Part shown: piece after piece, positions 53,263 through 61,868 of the stretch | How the letters are laid out: each line of letters starts with the position of its first letter | Position numbering within the stretch: the first letter of the stretch is position 1 | NCBI RefSeq assembly: GCF_024346755.1 | Contig: NZ_AP024861.1 | Span: 1,116,001-1,180,000 of the forward strand | DNA from: Vibrio aerogenes | GTDB taxonomy: Bacteria; Pseudomonadota; Gammaproteobacteria; Enterobacterales; Vibrionaceae | Length of the DNA stretch: 64,000 nucleotides | Direction of reading: 5' to 3' | Position numbers and translations under genes: made by a program | The notes under the pieces: generated by a model | Databases searched by the model: none | Told to the model about the DNA's origin: nothing | The model's input: the letters and a program-made list of their open reading frames with translations, nothing else

Positions 53263-54963
53263 GTGAAAAAACCAATTTATAAATCTAAAAAAGCAGTGGT
53301 AAACCTTTCTGTATCTGGTTTGTTAGGGGTATTGATGGCGGGATGTTCAATTCAGCCGCAGCACATTGGTCAGGATGAAAAAGCAGCGCTGATGCTGAAA
53401 GATCAGCAAACGATATTCAGCCATCAGGCACCGGTTGAGCACCCCATTACGCTTGAAGAAGCGATGGCAAGAGCCGTGAAATATAATCTGCAAAAGCGGC
53501 TGGCGATGATGCAATATGCCTATGAGAATCGGCTGCTTGACAGTAAAAGCTATGATTTACTGCCGTCGGTGGCTGCCAGTAGTGGCTGGCGGACCCGTGA
53601 TCAGGTTGCGGCTTCTTCCAGCGAGTCGGTTAAATCCGGTATCGAATCACTGGAAGCATCAACCAGTCAGGATAAAGAATTAAGCAATGCTGATTTGTCA
53701 CTGTCGTGGAATATTCTTGATTTCGGTATTGGTTATTTCGGTGCGAAAATTCAGGCCAACAATGTGTTGGTTGCCGAAGAACAACGGCGGGTTGTGACGG
53801 CAGATATTATCCAGCAGGTCCGGCGTGCTTATTGGGTGGCAGCAACGGCTCAGCGGCTGGAACCTGAGGTCAATACGGTGTTGCAACAGGCGAAAAAGGC
53901 ACTGGCAAAGGCCCGGCAGACGGAGAAAGCGCGTCTGGTTGCGCCGGTGGTGGCAATGAAATACCAGAAAAGTCTGCTGAAGATGATCAGCCAGCTGGAA
54001 AACCTCTCGAGTGAACTGGTCATCGCCAAAACCCGTTTAGCCAGCCTGATGAATCTTTCACCTGCCACACCTTACCGGTTAGCCGCAGTTTCAGAACCGA
54101 TGAGTCAGATACCAGAAGTCAGTTACAGCCTGGGCAATCTTGAGGCGCTGGCGTTGGTGAACCGCCCGGAAATCAATGAAGAAATTTATAAAGCGCGTAA
54201 TGCTGTACTGGAAACCCGTTCCCGGTTGATGCACTTACTGCCGGGGGCTTCGCTGTTTGTCGGCGGGCACTATGACAGTAACAGCTATTTAGTCAATCAT
54301 AGCTGGGCAGATGCAGGTGTTCAGGTCAGCTGGAATTTAATGAATGTATTCTCTTACTCCTCAATCAATAAAGCAGGTCAGGCGAAACAGAACATTGCAG
54401 AAATACGCCGGCAGGCCCTGCGTATGGCCGTGTTAACGCAGGTTCATGTCGCCTGGCAGCAGTATCGCCAGTCTCAGAATCAGTATCAGCGGGCCTCGGA
54501 ATTGCTGCGTTTGCAGAAAGGCATTGCGACCCAGACCCAAAGTGCTTACCAAAGCCGGATGGAATCGAAACTGGAACAGATTCGCATGCAAACAGAGACG
54601 GTTCTGATGACCCGTCACCGGGACCAGCAACTGGCGCAGGCTCATGCGGCTTACGGGGCGATTTATCAGGCCGCCGGATTGGATCCATTGCCGGAAAAAA
54701 TTGATGGCCGCAGCGTGCAGGCGTTGTCACAGGCGATTGCCCGGCAGCGGACGAAACTGAGCCGGGGCGAACTGAATCAGCAGCAGCGTCAGCTATTGGC
54801 TCAGGTGACACCTGCCGTCGCGCATCCCCGCCAGACTCCGCTGGTGTCAGAGATGCAGCCAAAGACAGAACAGATATCGACATGGGACAGCCTTCACTCA
54901 CTGCGCAGTGCGCCGGTCCGCGATTTTACCGGGGCCGGGAACACCGCCGGGAGCGATGAATAA
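53263..54963 (+). CDS. TolC-family outer membrane lipoprotein (exporter channel)
   Basis: 566 residues from the GTG at 53263; an ATG at 53176 (29 codons earlier) is the alternative but would put the lipoprotein signal far inside. The signal LSVSGLLGVLMAGC ends in a lipobox Cys. Two OEP coiled-coil/strand repeats follow: ITLEEAMARAVKYNLQKRLAM, then LSLSWNILDFGIGY and VSWNLMNVFSY for the two barrel halves, with long helices around RAYWVAATAQRLEPEVNTVLQQAKKALAKARQ. It gives the outer-membrane duct of a tripartite exporter. The tail past residue 500 is Gln/Arg rich. It shares one base with the next gene. Confidence 0.85.
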   Translation: MKKPIYKSKKAVVNLSVSGLLGVLMAGCSIQPQHIGQDEKAALMLKDQQTIFSHQAPVEHPITLEEAMARAVKYNLQKRLAMMQYAYENRLLDSKSYDLLPSVAASSGWRTRDQVAASSSESVKSGIESLEASTSQDKELSNADLSLSWNILDFGIGYFGAKIQANNVLVAEEQRRVVTADIIQQVRRAYWVAATAQRLEPEVNTVLQQAKKALAKARQTEKARLVAPVVAMKYQKSLLKMISQLENLSSELVIAKTRLASLMNLSPATPYRLAAVSEPMSQIPEVSYSLGNLEALALVNRPEINEEIYKARNAVLETRSRLMHLLPGASLFVGGHYDSNSYLVNHSWADAGVQVSWNLMNVFSYSSINKAGQAKQNIAEIRRQALRMAVLTQVHVAWQQYRQSQNQYQRASELLRLQKGIATQTQSAYQSRMESKLEQIRMQTETVLMTRHRDQQLAQAHAAYGAIYQAAGLDPLPEKIDGRSVQALSQAIARQRTKLSRGELNQQQRQLLAQVTPAVAHPRQTPLVSEMQPKTEQISTWDSLHSLRSAPVRDFTGAGNTAGSDE

Positions 54964-55805
54964 TGTTTGCCGGGGACCGGGTGTTACCGGCCGGAATAAC
55001 AGTGCCGGGTATGCTGACACTCCTGAGCATGTCAGCCGTTCTGAGAATGGCCGCAGTGTTGGGTATAGCTGCATTGGGTATAGCAGCCCCGGCTCTGGCT
55101 CAGACGACAGTCAGTCATGAACCTGAAGTGATCCGGGTTCAGCTCAGGCCCAAAGCCGATTTGATTGTTTCAGGTGAAATCGCCGGACGGTTGGCTCAGC
55201 TCCCGTTCAAAGCGGGTGATGCTTTTCATCAGGGAGATGTGCTTGCCGGTGTGAACTGTGAGATATATCAGGCCAGACTGGGTCACGCCAAGGCGGGTGA
55301 AAAGCTGTCAGAGCAGAAATTTCAGGTTGCCAAAAAGCTGAATCGTCTGGAATCGATCAGTGTGATGGAAGTCGGGCAGGCCGAAGCCGATCTGGACATG
55401 GCCCGTTCGGAACGCAGGGTTGCTCAACTGATGGTCAAACGCTGCCGGATGACCGCGCCTTTTGATGGCCGGGTGTCACAACGTTTTGTTCAGCCCGGAG
55501 AATTTGTCACGGAGGGAAAAAAGCTGCTGGAAATTTATAACACCAGCGCTTATGAAGTGGAATTCATTGTGCCGTCCCGCTGGGTGTCCCTGATTCAAAC
55601 CGGGCAGACATTTCAGGTGACGCTGGATGAAACCGGTGATACGTATCCGGCGACCATTATTCGTCTGGGCAGTGTGATTGATTCACTCAGTCAGTCTTAT
55701 ACCGTGTACGGAGAAATTCAGTCCCGGCCCGGCTTGGTATTGATGCCCGGAATGAGCGGTAATGCGCATTTACATGTTTCTGAACAAACGGCTGAGTCAA
55801 AATAA
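54963..55805 (+). CDS. Periplasmic adaptor (HlyD/RND MFP type)
   Basis: 280 residues with a hydrophobic N-terminus (GIAALGIAAPALAQ signal) and a full membrane-fusion-protein pattern: lipoyl-like half VSGEIAGRLAQLPFKAGDAFHQGDVLAGVNCE, a helical hairpin about residues 105-150, the other lipoyl half MTAPFDGRVSQRFVQPGEFV and a beta-barrel. It would link the inner-membrane component with the TolC-like protein. The ATG overlaps the preceding stop by one base, and its own stop overlaps the following start. Confidence 0.85.
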   Translation: MFAGDRVLPAGITVPGMLTLLSMSAVLRMAAVLGIAALGIAAPALAQTTVSHEPEVIRVQLRPKADLIVSGEIAGRLAQLPFKAGDAFHQGDVLAGVNCEIYQARLGHAKAGEKLSEQKFQVAKKLNRLESISVMEVGQAEADLDMARSERRVAQLMVKRCRMTAPFDGRVSQRFVQPGEFVTEGKKLLEIYNTSAYEVEFIVPSRWVSLIQTGQTFQVTLDETGDTYPATIIRLGSVIDSLSQSYTVYGEIQSRPGLVLMPGMSGNAHLHVSEQTAESK

Positions 55806-57187
55806 TGGTGCATGCCGGTACAGCGGTCGCTGATAACACAACAGAAACACGATTACTGTCGCTGCTTCAGCTGGAGCAAAAGGCCAGGCAAGCGACCACT
55901 TTGCAACAGTTACAGTTTGTGATGCTGAATCAAACCCGGATTATCGCTGAGTATGAACAGGCGGTTTTGTGGGATGTGCAGCATCAGGCCGTGTGTGGCG
56001 CTTCCGGTGTGCTGAGTATTGACCGGCAGGCACCACTGGCGCAATGGCTGAACCGGCGCTGCCGTTCTCTGATCAAACAGGATGTTGCTTCCGGGATTCA
56101 CCGGGTGCAGGTTGATGACTGGCCGCAGGCTGACCAGCAGATGTTCTCTCAGCATTTTGCTGACGTGATGATCTGGCTGCCGGTGACAGACCCTGAAGAT
56201 CGGGTGATTGCGGTTTTGTTGTTATCCCGCACGCAGCCACTGAGTATCCGGGAAAAACGGTTACTCACTTTTCTTCAACAGGCATACGGACATGCGTGGC
56301 AGGCGATAAACCGGCAAAATGTCCGGTTATCGAAAAATATCCGGCTGCCGCAGAAAAAGCGTCTCTGGGTCTGCGGTGGGCTGATTGCCGCCGCTGTGAT
56401 GCTGATTCCGGTGCATCAGTCGGTCCTTGCGCCTGCCGAAATTATCTCTTCAGCATCATCGATGGTGCGCCTGCCGGTCAGTGGGGTCGTGAAGTCGTTA
56501 CATCTCACCCCCAACAGTCCGGTGAAGCAGGGCGATCACCTGCTGACACTGGATGCGCAACGTTTGAATGAGCAGCTGGCTCAGGCAAGACAACAACTGG
56601 CTATCAGCCGGGCAGAGCTCCGGGTGGCCCGTCAGCAATCATTTTATGATGCCAGCAGGAAAGCCAGCATTGCGGTGCTGGAAGGGCGGATGAATCTGGC
56701 GCGACTGAATGCGGATTATCTGCAACAACAGGTCAGCCAGACTGAAATTTTTGCCCAACAGGATGGGATCGCTTTATTTGATGATCAGGGTGACTGGATC
56801 GGGCGGCCTCTGAATCTGGGAGAGCCGGTGATGTTAATTGCAGATCCATCCCGTACACAGCTTGAAGTCAGATTGGCCGTTGATGACATGATGCCTCTGG
56901 AAGCGGGGGATCAGGTCCGTTTTTTCCCGAACAGCCGTCCGGCAGAGCCCATTCAGGCCCGTCTGACAACCATGGCTTATCATTCGACGCTACAGGATAA
57001 CGGCCGCTATGCCTTTGTACTGAAAGCAGCGTTTCAGTCAGTGGCTGATTCGGGCCGGCCGTCGCAGGATGTACCGCAAATGGGGCTGAAAGGAGTGGCG
57101 AAAGTTTATGGCCGTAAAACCACCCTGTTTTTTTATCTTTTCCGTCGTCCGTTGTCTCAGCTGCGGTTATGGTGGGGGGCATTATGA
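55805..57187 (+). CDS. HlyD-type adaptor with N-terminal GAF-like cytoplasmic domain
   Basis: 460 residues. The first about 170 residues lack a signal and resemble a GAF fold (LLSLLQLEQKARQATTLQQLQFVMLNQTRII ... VIAVLLLSRTQPLSIREKRLLTFLQQAYGHAWQAI). One transmembrane helix follows (LWVCGGLIAAAVMLIPV, about 196-212). After it comes a HlyD adaptor: LPVSGVVKSLHLTPNSPVKQGDHLLTLDAQRL, a helical hairpin and DDQGDWIGRPLNLGEPVMLIAD. So a cytoplasmic sensor-like domain is joined to a periplasmic adaptor. It overlaps the next gene by four bases (ATGA). Confidence 0.82.
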   Translation: MVHAGTAVADNTTETRLLSLLQLEQKARQATTLQQLQFVMLNQTRIIAEYEQAVLWDVQHQAVCGASGVLSIDRQAPLAQWLNRRCRSLIKQDVASGIHRVQVDDWPQADQQMFSQHFADVMIWLPVTDPEDRVIAVLLLSRTQPLSIREKRLLTFLQQAYGHAWQAINRQNVRLSKNIRLPQKKRLWVCGGLIAAAVMLIPVHQSVLAPAEIISSASSMVRLPVSGVVKSLHLTPNSPVKQGDHLLTLDAQRLNEQLAQARQQLAISRAELRVARQQSFYDASRKASIAVLEGRMNLARLNADYLQQQVSQTEIFAQQDGIALFDDQGDWIGRPLNLGEPVMLIADPSRTQLEVRLAVDDMMPLEAGDQVRFFPNSRPAEPIQARLTTMAYHSTLQDNGRYAFVLKAAFQSVADSGRPSQDVPQMGLKGVAKVYGRKTTLFFYLFRRPLSQLRLWWGAL

Positions 57188-59298
57188 TGGGGGACGGGCA
57201 GATACCGCTTCCGCCACTGAGGCAGGAGTTACGGTTACATCCGGCACCGGATGATGTCTATGGTGCGCCACGCCGGACACTGGAAGACCCAATCCGCGGG
57301 CGCTTTTACCAGCTGGGCTGGCTGGAAACTGAATTTCTGGCAAACTGGTCTGACTCTCCGGAAAAAGTATTACGGGATGTCAGAAACACCACCACACTGC
57401 GTCCGGATGAAGCCGCTTTGACCTCTTTTTCCCGGTTCCTCAGCCAGAATCATCTGGTTCATCTGGATGTGACGACACTGGAACATCAGCTGGCACAACA
57501 GCAGCGGCAGGAACACTGGTTTTTCTGGTTAATGAAACGTCATCTTGCCTTCCGGATCCCGCTTTGTCAGCCTGATCCCTGGCTCAGTCGCTGCCTGCCC
57601 CTGTTACTCCCCCTGATGAGCCGGGCATTTGTGATACTCAGTTTGATAGCTGCTTTACTCGGTTTATGGCTGGCTTCCCGGCAGTGGGAACATTTCACTC
57701 ATGGGTTTTCCTACCTGTTTTCGGTTCAGGGCGCGGTGATTTCGGTTGTCACGATCATTGGGGTGAAAGCTGTGCATGAGCTGGGTCATGCGTTTACCTG
57801 TAAGAAATATCAGGTACCGGTTTCCACCATGGGTATGACCTTTATTTTATTCTGGCCGGTTCTTTATACGGATGTGACCGGTGCCTGGCGAATCAAAGAG
57901 AAACACCGGCGCATCATGATTAGTGCTGCCGGTATGCTGACCGAAGCCCTGATCGCTGCCTGGGCGCTCTTATGGTGGAATTTTGTGGATGACAGTATTT
58001 TGAGAAGTGTGCTGTTTACGCTGGCAACCACCTCGTTATTTCTTTCTCTGTCGGTCAATCTGAGTCCGCTGATGCGTTTTGACGGCTACTTTATTTTTTC
58101 TGACTGGCTGGACATGCCGAATTTGCAGTCCAGAGCTTTTGCGATGGCCCGGTGGGCGATCAGAAAAGCGCTGTTTGGCTGGCAGATCAAACCCCCTGAA
58201 TCGTTGCCTTTATCACGACAGCGCACTGTGATTGTCTATGCATTCGCTACCTGGATTTACCGGTGTATGCTTTATTTCGGGATCGCTTTAGCTGTGTATC
58301 ATCTGGTTTTTAAGGCGTTGGGACTACTGCTCTTTCTGGCCGAAATTGTTTATTTACTGGGGATTCCTCTGGCAAAAGAAATCCATAATCTGATAAAAAA
58401 CCGGGACAAACTGACCATGAATGGCAACATGTGGCGGACTTTAGGCGTCAGCGGCGTATTGATCACCGCGCTGCTGGTGCCATGGCATCATACGATAAGC
58501 GCACCGGCGGTATTAATGGCTGAAAAACAGCAACAGTTATTTGTAAAACAGAGTGCGCGGCTGGTGAAACGCGCGGTTGTTTCCGGCACGGTTGTATCAC
58601 AGGGACAGCTGCTTTTTCAGTTCACTTCACCGGAACTTGATCAGAAAATTCAAACACTGGATATCCGGCGGATCAGCCTGGAAAAACAGATTCGTTCTTA
58701 TCCGTTTGACCGGCAGGCATCGGCAGATTTAACGGTGATCCGGGATGAATTACTCTCGGTCAAAGCGCAAATCAAACAGTGCACCCGGCTGATACAGCAG
58801 CTCACGATTCGTGCACCCTTTTCCGGGCATATTGCCGGTGTACCGGAAACATTGACGGCGGGGAGCCTGATACCCGCAGGCGAAGTTCTGGCAACGCTCA
58901 CCGGGGACAAAGGGGTGCGTGCCCAAGCGTATATCAGTGAACATGATCTCAGCCGGGTCAGAGGCATGCGCCAGGGCGTTTTTATTGCTGATGAAATTCA
59001 GACATCCGTCATGACGTTATCTTTGGAGCGTCTGGCACAGGGGGGTGTTTCTGACTTACGTGCTCATCCCGGATTAAGCTCGCCCTATGGCGGACCTGTT
59101 GCAGCACACATTGATCACCGGAAACAGGCCCCCATACCACAGCAGGCGCTTTACGCCGCGTCTTTTACTGACCCGGAAGCCGCAGCACCGAAAACTCAGC
59201 TGCGTGGTGAAGTGGTGATTGAAGGGCAGGCCCAAAGTTTATTTTCCCGGATGTGGAATGCGCTGGTCAGCGTGGTGATCAGAGAATCGGTGATGTAG
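57184..59298 (+). CDS. M50 (site-2-protease-like) membrane protein with a C-terminal HlyD-like domain
   Basis: 704 residues from the ATG at 57184, which overlaps the previous stop (ATGA) and follows a G-rich ribosome site. A cytoplasmic N-terminal part (about 1-140) precedes about ten transmembrane helices holding the metalloprotease motif HELGH (about 198-202) and the second motif NLSPLMRFDGYF (Asp about 300). After a last helix (about 420-436) a periplasmic adaptor-like part follows: lipoyl half VVSGTVVSQGQLLFQF, helical hairpin and IRAPFSGHIAGVPETLTAGSLIPAGEVLATL. It takes the place an ABC ATPase holds in a type I secretion operon. Whether it cleaves, pumps or anchors is unknown. Its 3' end overlaps the kinase gene on the other strand by 20 bases. 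Confidence 0.82.
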   Translation: MMGDGQIPLPPLRQELRLHPAPDDVYGAPRRTLEDPIRGRFYQLGWLETEFLANWSDSPEKVLRDVRNTTTLRPDEAALTSFSRFLSQNHLVHLDVTTLEHQLAQQQRQEHWFFWLMKRHLAFRIPLCQPDPWLSRCLPLLLPLMSRAFVILSLIAALLGLWLASRQWEHFTHGFSYLFSVQGAVISVVTIIGVKAVHELGHAFTCKKYQVPVSTMGMTFILFWPVLYTDVTGAWRIKEKHRRIMISAAGMLTEALIAAWALLWWNFVDDSILRSVLFTLATTSLFLSLSVNLSPLMRFDGYFIFSDWLDMPNLQSRAFAMARWAIRKALFGWQIKPPESLPLSRQRTVIVYAFATWIYRCMLYFGIALAVYHLVFKALGLLLFLAEIVYLLGIPLAKEIHNLIKNRDKLTMNGNMWRTLGVSGVLITALLVPWHHTISAPAVLMAEKQQQLFVKQSARLVKRAVVSGTVVSQGQLLFQFTSPELDQKIQTLDIRRISLEKQIRSYPFDRQASADLTVIRDELLSVKAQIKQCTRLIQQLTIRAPFSGHIAGVPETLTAGSLIPAGEVLATLTGDKGVRAQAYISEHDLSRVRGMRQGVFIADEIQTSVMTLSLERLAQGGVSDLRAHPGLSSPYGGPVAAHIDHRKQAPIPQQALYAASFTDPEAAAPKTQLRGEVVIEGQAQSLFSRMWNALVSVVIRESVM

Positions 59299-60676
59299 CC
59301 GGCACAACATCCCGGCAACTGATGGAGACTCTGAGCCCCGGATGACTGTTCGCCAGTGACAACGATCCCTGATGACGTTCAGCCACAGCCTGAACGAAAG
59401 GAAGCCCCAGGCCAAAACCTTTGACGCTGGTATCGTGCGTATTTATCCGCTGAAAACGTTCGATGACTGTCGGGATTTTATCCGGCGGAATCCCCGGTCC
59501 CTGATCAATGACATGAATGCAGGTTGTATCCTGATATTGCTCAACCCGCATTTCAATCACAGAACTTTCAGGCGCGTATTTGATGGCATTATCCAGTAAG
59601 TTCGCCACTGCCTGGAAAATCAGAGCATAATCAGCATGGAAAGTCTGTCGTTTTTGCGCAGAGAGCTTTAATTCAATCTGATTCTGCTCCAGCAGCGGTT
59701 CATAGTATTCACTGACCTCTTCAAGCAGACGGACTGCACAGACGGGTTCCCGACGCAGGGATAACAAGCCATTTTCCACTTCAGTGAGCTGCATAATTGC
59801 CCTGAACAGATACAGAATCCGGTCAATTTCTGAGGCGGCTTCATCCAGTTCATGCAGTGCTTCATCATTGTCAATATATGTTGCTGTATTGATTAAACGG
59901 TGTTTCACCCGGGTCAGCGGGGTTTTTAATTCATGGGCAATGTGGCTGTTCACGGTTCTGACCTGTTCCATCAACATGTGAGTCCGGGCCAGTAACGTAT
60001 TGGTTTCATGGCTCAGGCGGCCGAATTCATCGTTATATCCGTTATCGACAACCCGCGCCAGATGGTGTCCGTCGGCATATTCTCTCATGACCTGTGAAAT
60101 CCGGTTGACCCGGGTCATATTTTTGATACTGAACGGTAAACTGACCAGTAAAATCGACAGTAAAACAGCGAACAGGACGGCACCTGTCATCAGCGGGATA
60201 ATCCGGGTGCTGTTCAGCATCGGCTGAATATCATATGACGCATAATAGTAACCACCGTCAGCCAGAGGGACGGCCATGCCGAATAATTCACGGTCAGATT
60301 GATGGAACATGATTTCCGTCAGGTGATGGGACGGGGAATGAAAGATTGGGGCCAGTTCTTTCTCGCTCAGAATTGAGATATCTCCCTGTAAAAGGCGTCT
60401 TTGATGATCGAAAGTATACGAAATCAGCTCATCGTGTTGATTGGCCTGTTTCTGTGTCTTGAGATATACCGCCAGCTGTGAACTGTCATCGAATAAATTG
60501 AGTGCACTCTTGTTTTTGATATCATCTAAAATCATATCTTTCAGATGAGTATGCATAATTTCTTTCAGAAAATAGTCACTGAGAAAAATGGAGGCTGAAG
60601 AAAGTATTAAACAAAAAAATGCGACATAGGTCGCCTGACGGAAACTACTGCTGTGAATGATTAAGCGGACTGACAT
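59279..60676 (-). CDS. Sensor histidine kinase
   Basis: 465 residues with two transmembrane helices (about 14-34 and 172-195) enclosing a periplasmic sensor domain. HAMP (about 196-245) is followed by the H-box HIAHELKTPLTRV and ATPase boxes N (NLLDNAIKYAP), G1 (IDQGPGIP) and G2 (GFGLGLPF). It autophosphorylates on the H-box His and passes phosphate to the regulator encoded just upstream (genes overlap by 16 bases). The signal is unknown; the neighbourhood suggests control of Flp pili or the exporter. Confidence 0.9.
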   Translation of the reverse strand: MSVRLIIHSSSFRQATYVAFFCLILSSASIFLSDYFLKEIMHTHLKDMILDDIKNKSALNLFDDSSQLAVYLKTQKQANQHDELISYTFDHQRRLLQGDISILSEKELAPIFHSPSHHLTEIMFHQSDRELFGMAVPLADGGYYYASYDIQPMLNSTRIIPLMTGAVLFAVLLSILLVSLPFSIKNMTRVNRISQVMREYADGHHLARVVDNGYNDEFGRLSHETNTLLARTHMLMEQVRTVNSHIAHELKTPLTRVKHRLINTATYIDNDEALHELDEAASEIDRILYLFRAIMQLTEVENGLLSLRREPVCAVRLLEEVSEYYEPLLEQNQIELKLSAQKRQTFHADYALIFQAVANLLDNAIKYAPESSVIEMRVEQYQDTTCIHVIDQGPGIPPDKIPTVIERFQRINTHDTSVKGFGLGLPFVQAVAERHQGSLSLANSHPGLRVSISCRDVVPATSPIL

Positions 60677-61350
60677 TCGGAGTACCCCAGCGCATAACCG
60701 ACCGAACGTATTGTCCTGATGATGGGAGGCTCATCTTTGCTGCCGTTCAGTTTATTTCTCAGTTTCGACAGGTGGACATCCAGGATGTTCGTTTGCGGAT
60801 CGAAATGATATCCCCAGACTTTTTCCAGCAGCATATTGCGGGTGACGGTTTTTCCCCGGTATTCCGCCAGAACCTGTAAGATTTTAAACTCTTTTCCGGT
60901 CAGCAGCACTTTTTTGCCATGTCGGCAGACTTCTTGTTTATCGAGGTTGATGGTGACATAGCCGATACTGATTTTCTGATGCGTTGGTACTTTCAGTGTC
61001 CGGTCATGCAGCCTTTCAAGGCGCAGCAACAGTTCGATAAAATCAAATGGTTTGCCCAGATAGTCGTCAGCCCCGGCTTTAAGCCCCCGGATTCGGTCAG
61101 AAATTTGATCATTGGCTGACAAAATCAGCACAGGCGGGTGAGGTGTACCGGCCAGATGCGTTAAGACGTCGATACCGTTCATTTCTGGCAGCATATTATC
61201 CAGCAGAATCACATCAAAGACTTCATCCCTGATTAATTGCAGTGCCTGTTTACCGTTGTCTGAGAGTTTGCAGTGGTGACCGTGAGAATGTAATTTACTG
61301 CCTATCCAGTGGCTGACCGGCAATTCATCTTCTACGACAAGAACACGCAT
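60661..61350 (-). CDS. OmpR-family response regulator
   Basis: 229 residues. The receiver has acidic EDE near the N-terminus, phosphoacceptor Asp51 in LLDNMLPEMNG, and Lys in GKPFD. The C-terminus is a winged-helix OmpR/PhoB DNA-binding domain: LTGKEFKILQVLAEYRGKTVTRNMLLEKVWGYHFDPQTNILDVHLSKLRNKL. It is transcribed away from flp across a promoter region containing a Fur-box-like site, so it may regulate the flp cluster. Confidence 0.92.
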   Translation of the reverse strand: MRVLVVEDELPVSHWIGSKLHSHGHHCKLSDNGKQALQLIRDEVFDVILLDNMLPEMNGIDVLTHLAGTPHPPVLILSANDQISDRIRGLKAGADDYLGKPFDFIELLLRLERLHDRTLKVPTHQKISIGYVTINLDKQEVCRHGKKVLLTGKEFKILQVLAEYRGKTVTRNMLLEKVWGYHFDPQTNILDVHLSKLRNKLNGSKDEPPIIRTIRSVGYALGYSECQSA

Positions 61351-61647
61351 GATTTTTCCTTCATTGACAAAAATTTACACACATACTAACTGATAATGAT
61401 TATCAATATCAAATTATGCTAATGGCAGAAAATCAGCAGAGATCCATCTGCCAGCGAGAAAAAATATTTGTAACTCATTCATTTATCACATGTTTAATGT
61501 ATTGAGAAAAAGCAGATAAGCAAAGTAGTAAAAGGCTTTATTAAGCATTCTTAATATTTACATGATTGCAATGTAAATGCGAATGACTCTTAATACGGTT
61601 CTGAAGTTGATATTTAATCCGATTTTAAAGATGGAAAGGAAGTAATC
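61351..61647. promoter_or_regulatory. Divergent promoter region between the regulator and flp, with a Fur-box-like site
   Basis: About 300 AT-rich bases with no gene. A strong Fur-box match is at 61389-61407 (ACTGATAATGATTATCAAT; 14 of 16 fixed positions, and 17 of 19 against the classical box at 61392-61410). It lies 39 bases from the regulator start and about 240 bases from flp, so it more clearly controls the two-component genes. AAAGGAAG is the ribosome site of flp. Confidence 0.75.
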
Positions 61648-61848
61648 ATGAAAGCGAAAATAAAGCAGTTTATTCAGGATGAAAGTGGTGTCACCGCAAT
61701 TGAATACGGCATTCTTGCAGCAGCAATGGCTGCGGCGATCGGCGTTATTTTTGGTTCAGATGGGGTATTTGTGACGGCACTGAAAGAGCGCTTCTCTTCG
61801 ATTGCCGATCAGATCACCAATACTGCAACACCTGATTCCGGTGAATAA
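61648..61848 (+). CDS. flp: Flp-type pilin
   Basis: 66 residues. MKAKIKQFIQDESG is the leader; cleavage after Gly14 gives a mature start VTAIEYGILAAAMAAAIG, with the conserved Glu5 and a hydrophobic core. It is the main subunit of Tad/Flp pili, which drive surface attachment and biofilm. The strong ribosome site and first position fit high expression. The peptidase gene follows by 20 bases. Confidence 0.93.
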   Translation: MKAKIKQFIQDESGVTAIEYGILAAAMAAAIGVIFGSDGVFVTALKERFSSIADQITNTATPDSGE

Positions 61849-61868
61849 CATCCTGTGGAGTGTTGGCT

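Noticed and set aside
47003..59298. A standard type I secretion ABC transporter gene
   Set aside because: No Walker A or ABC signature in any of these genes; the M50 protein lacks nucleotide-binding motifs.
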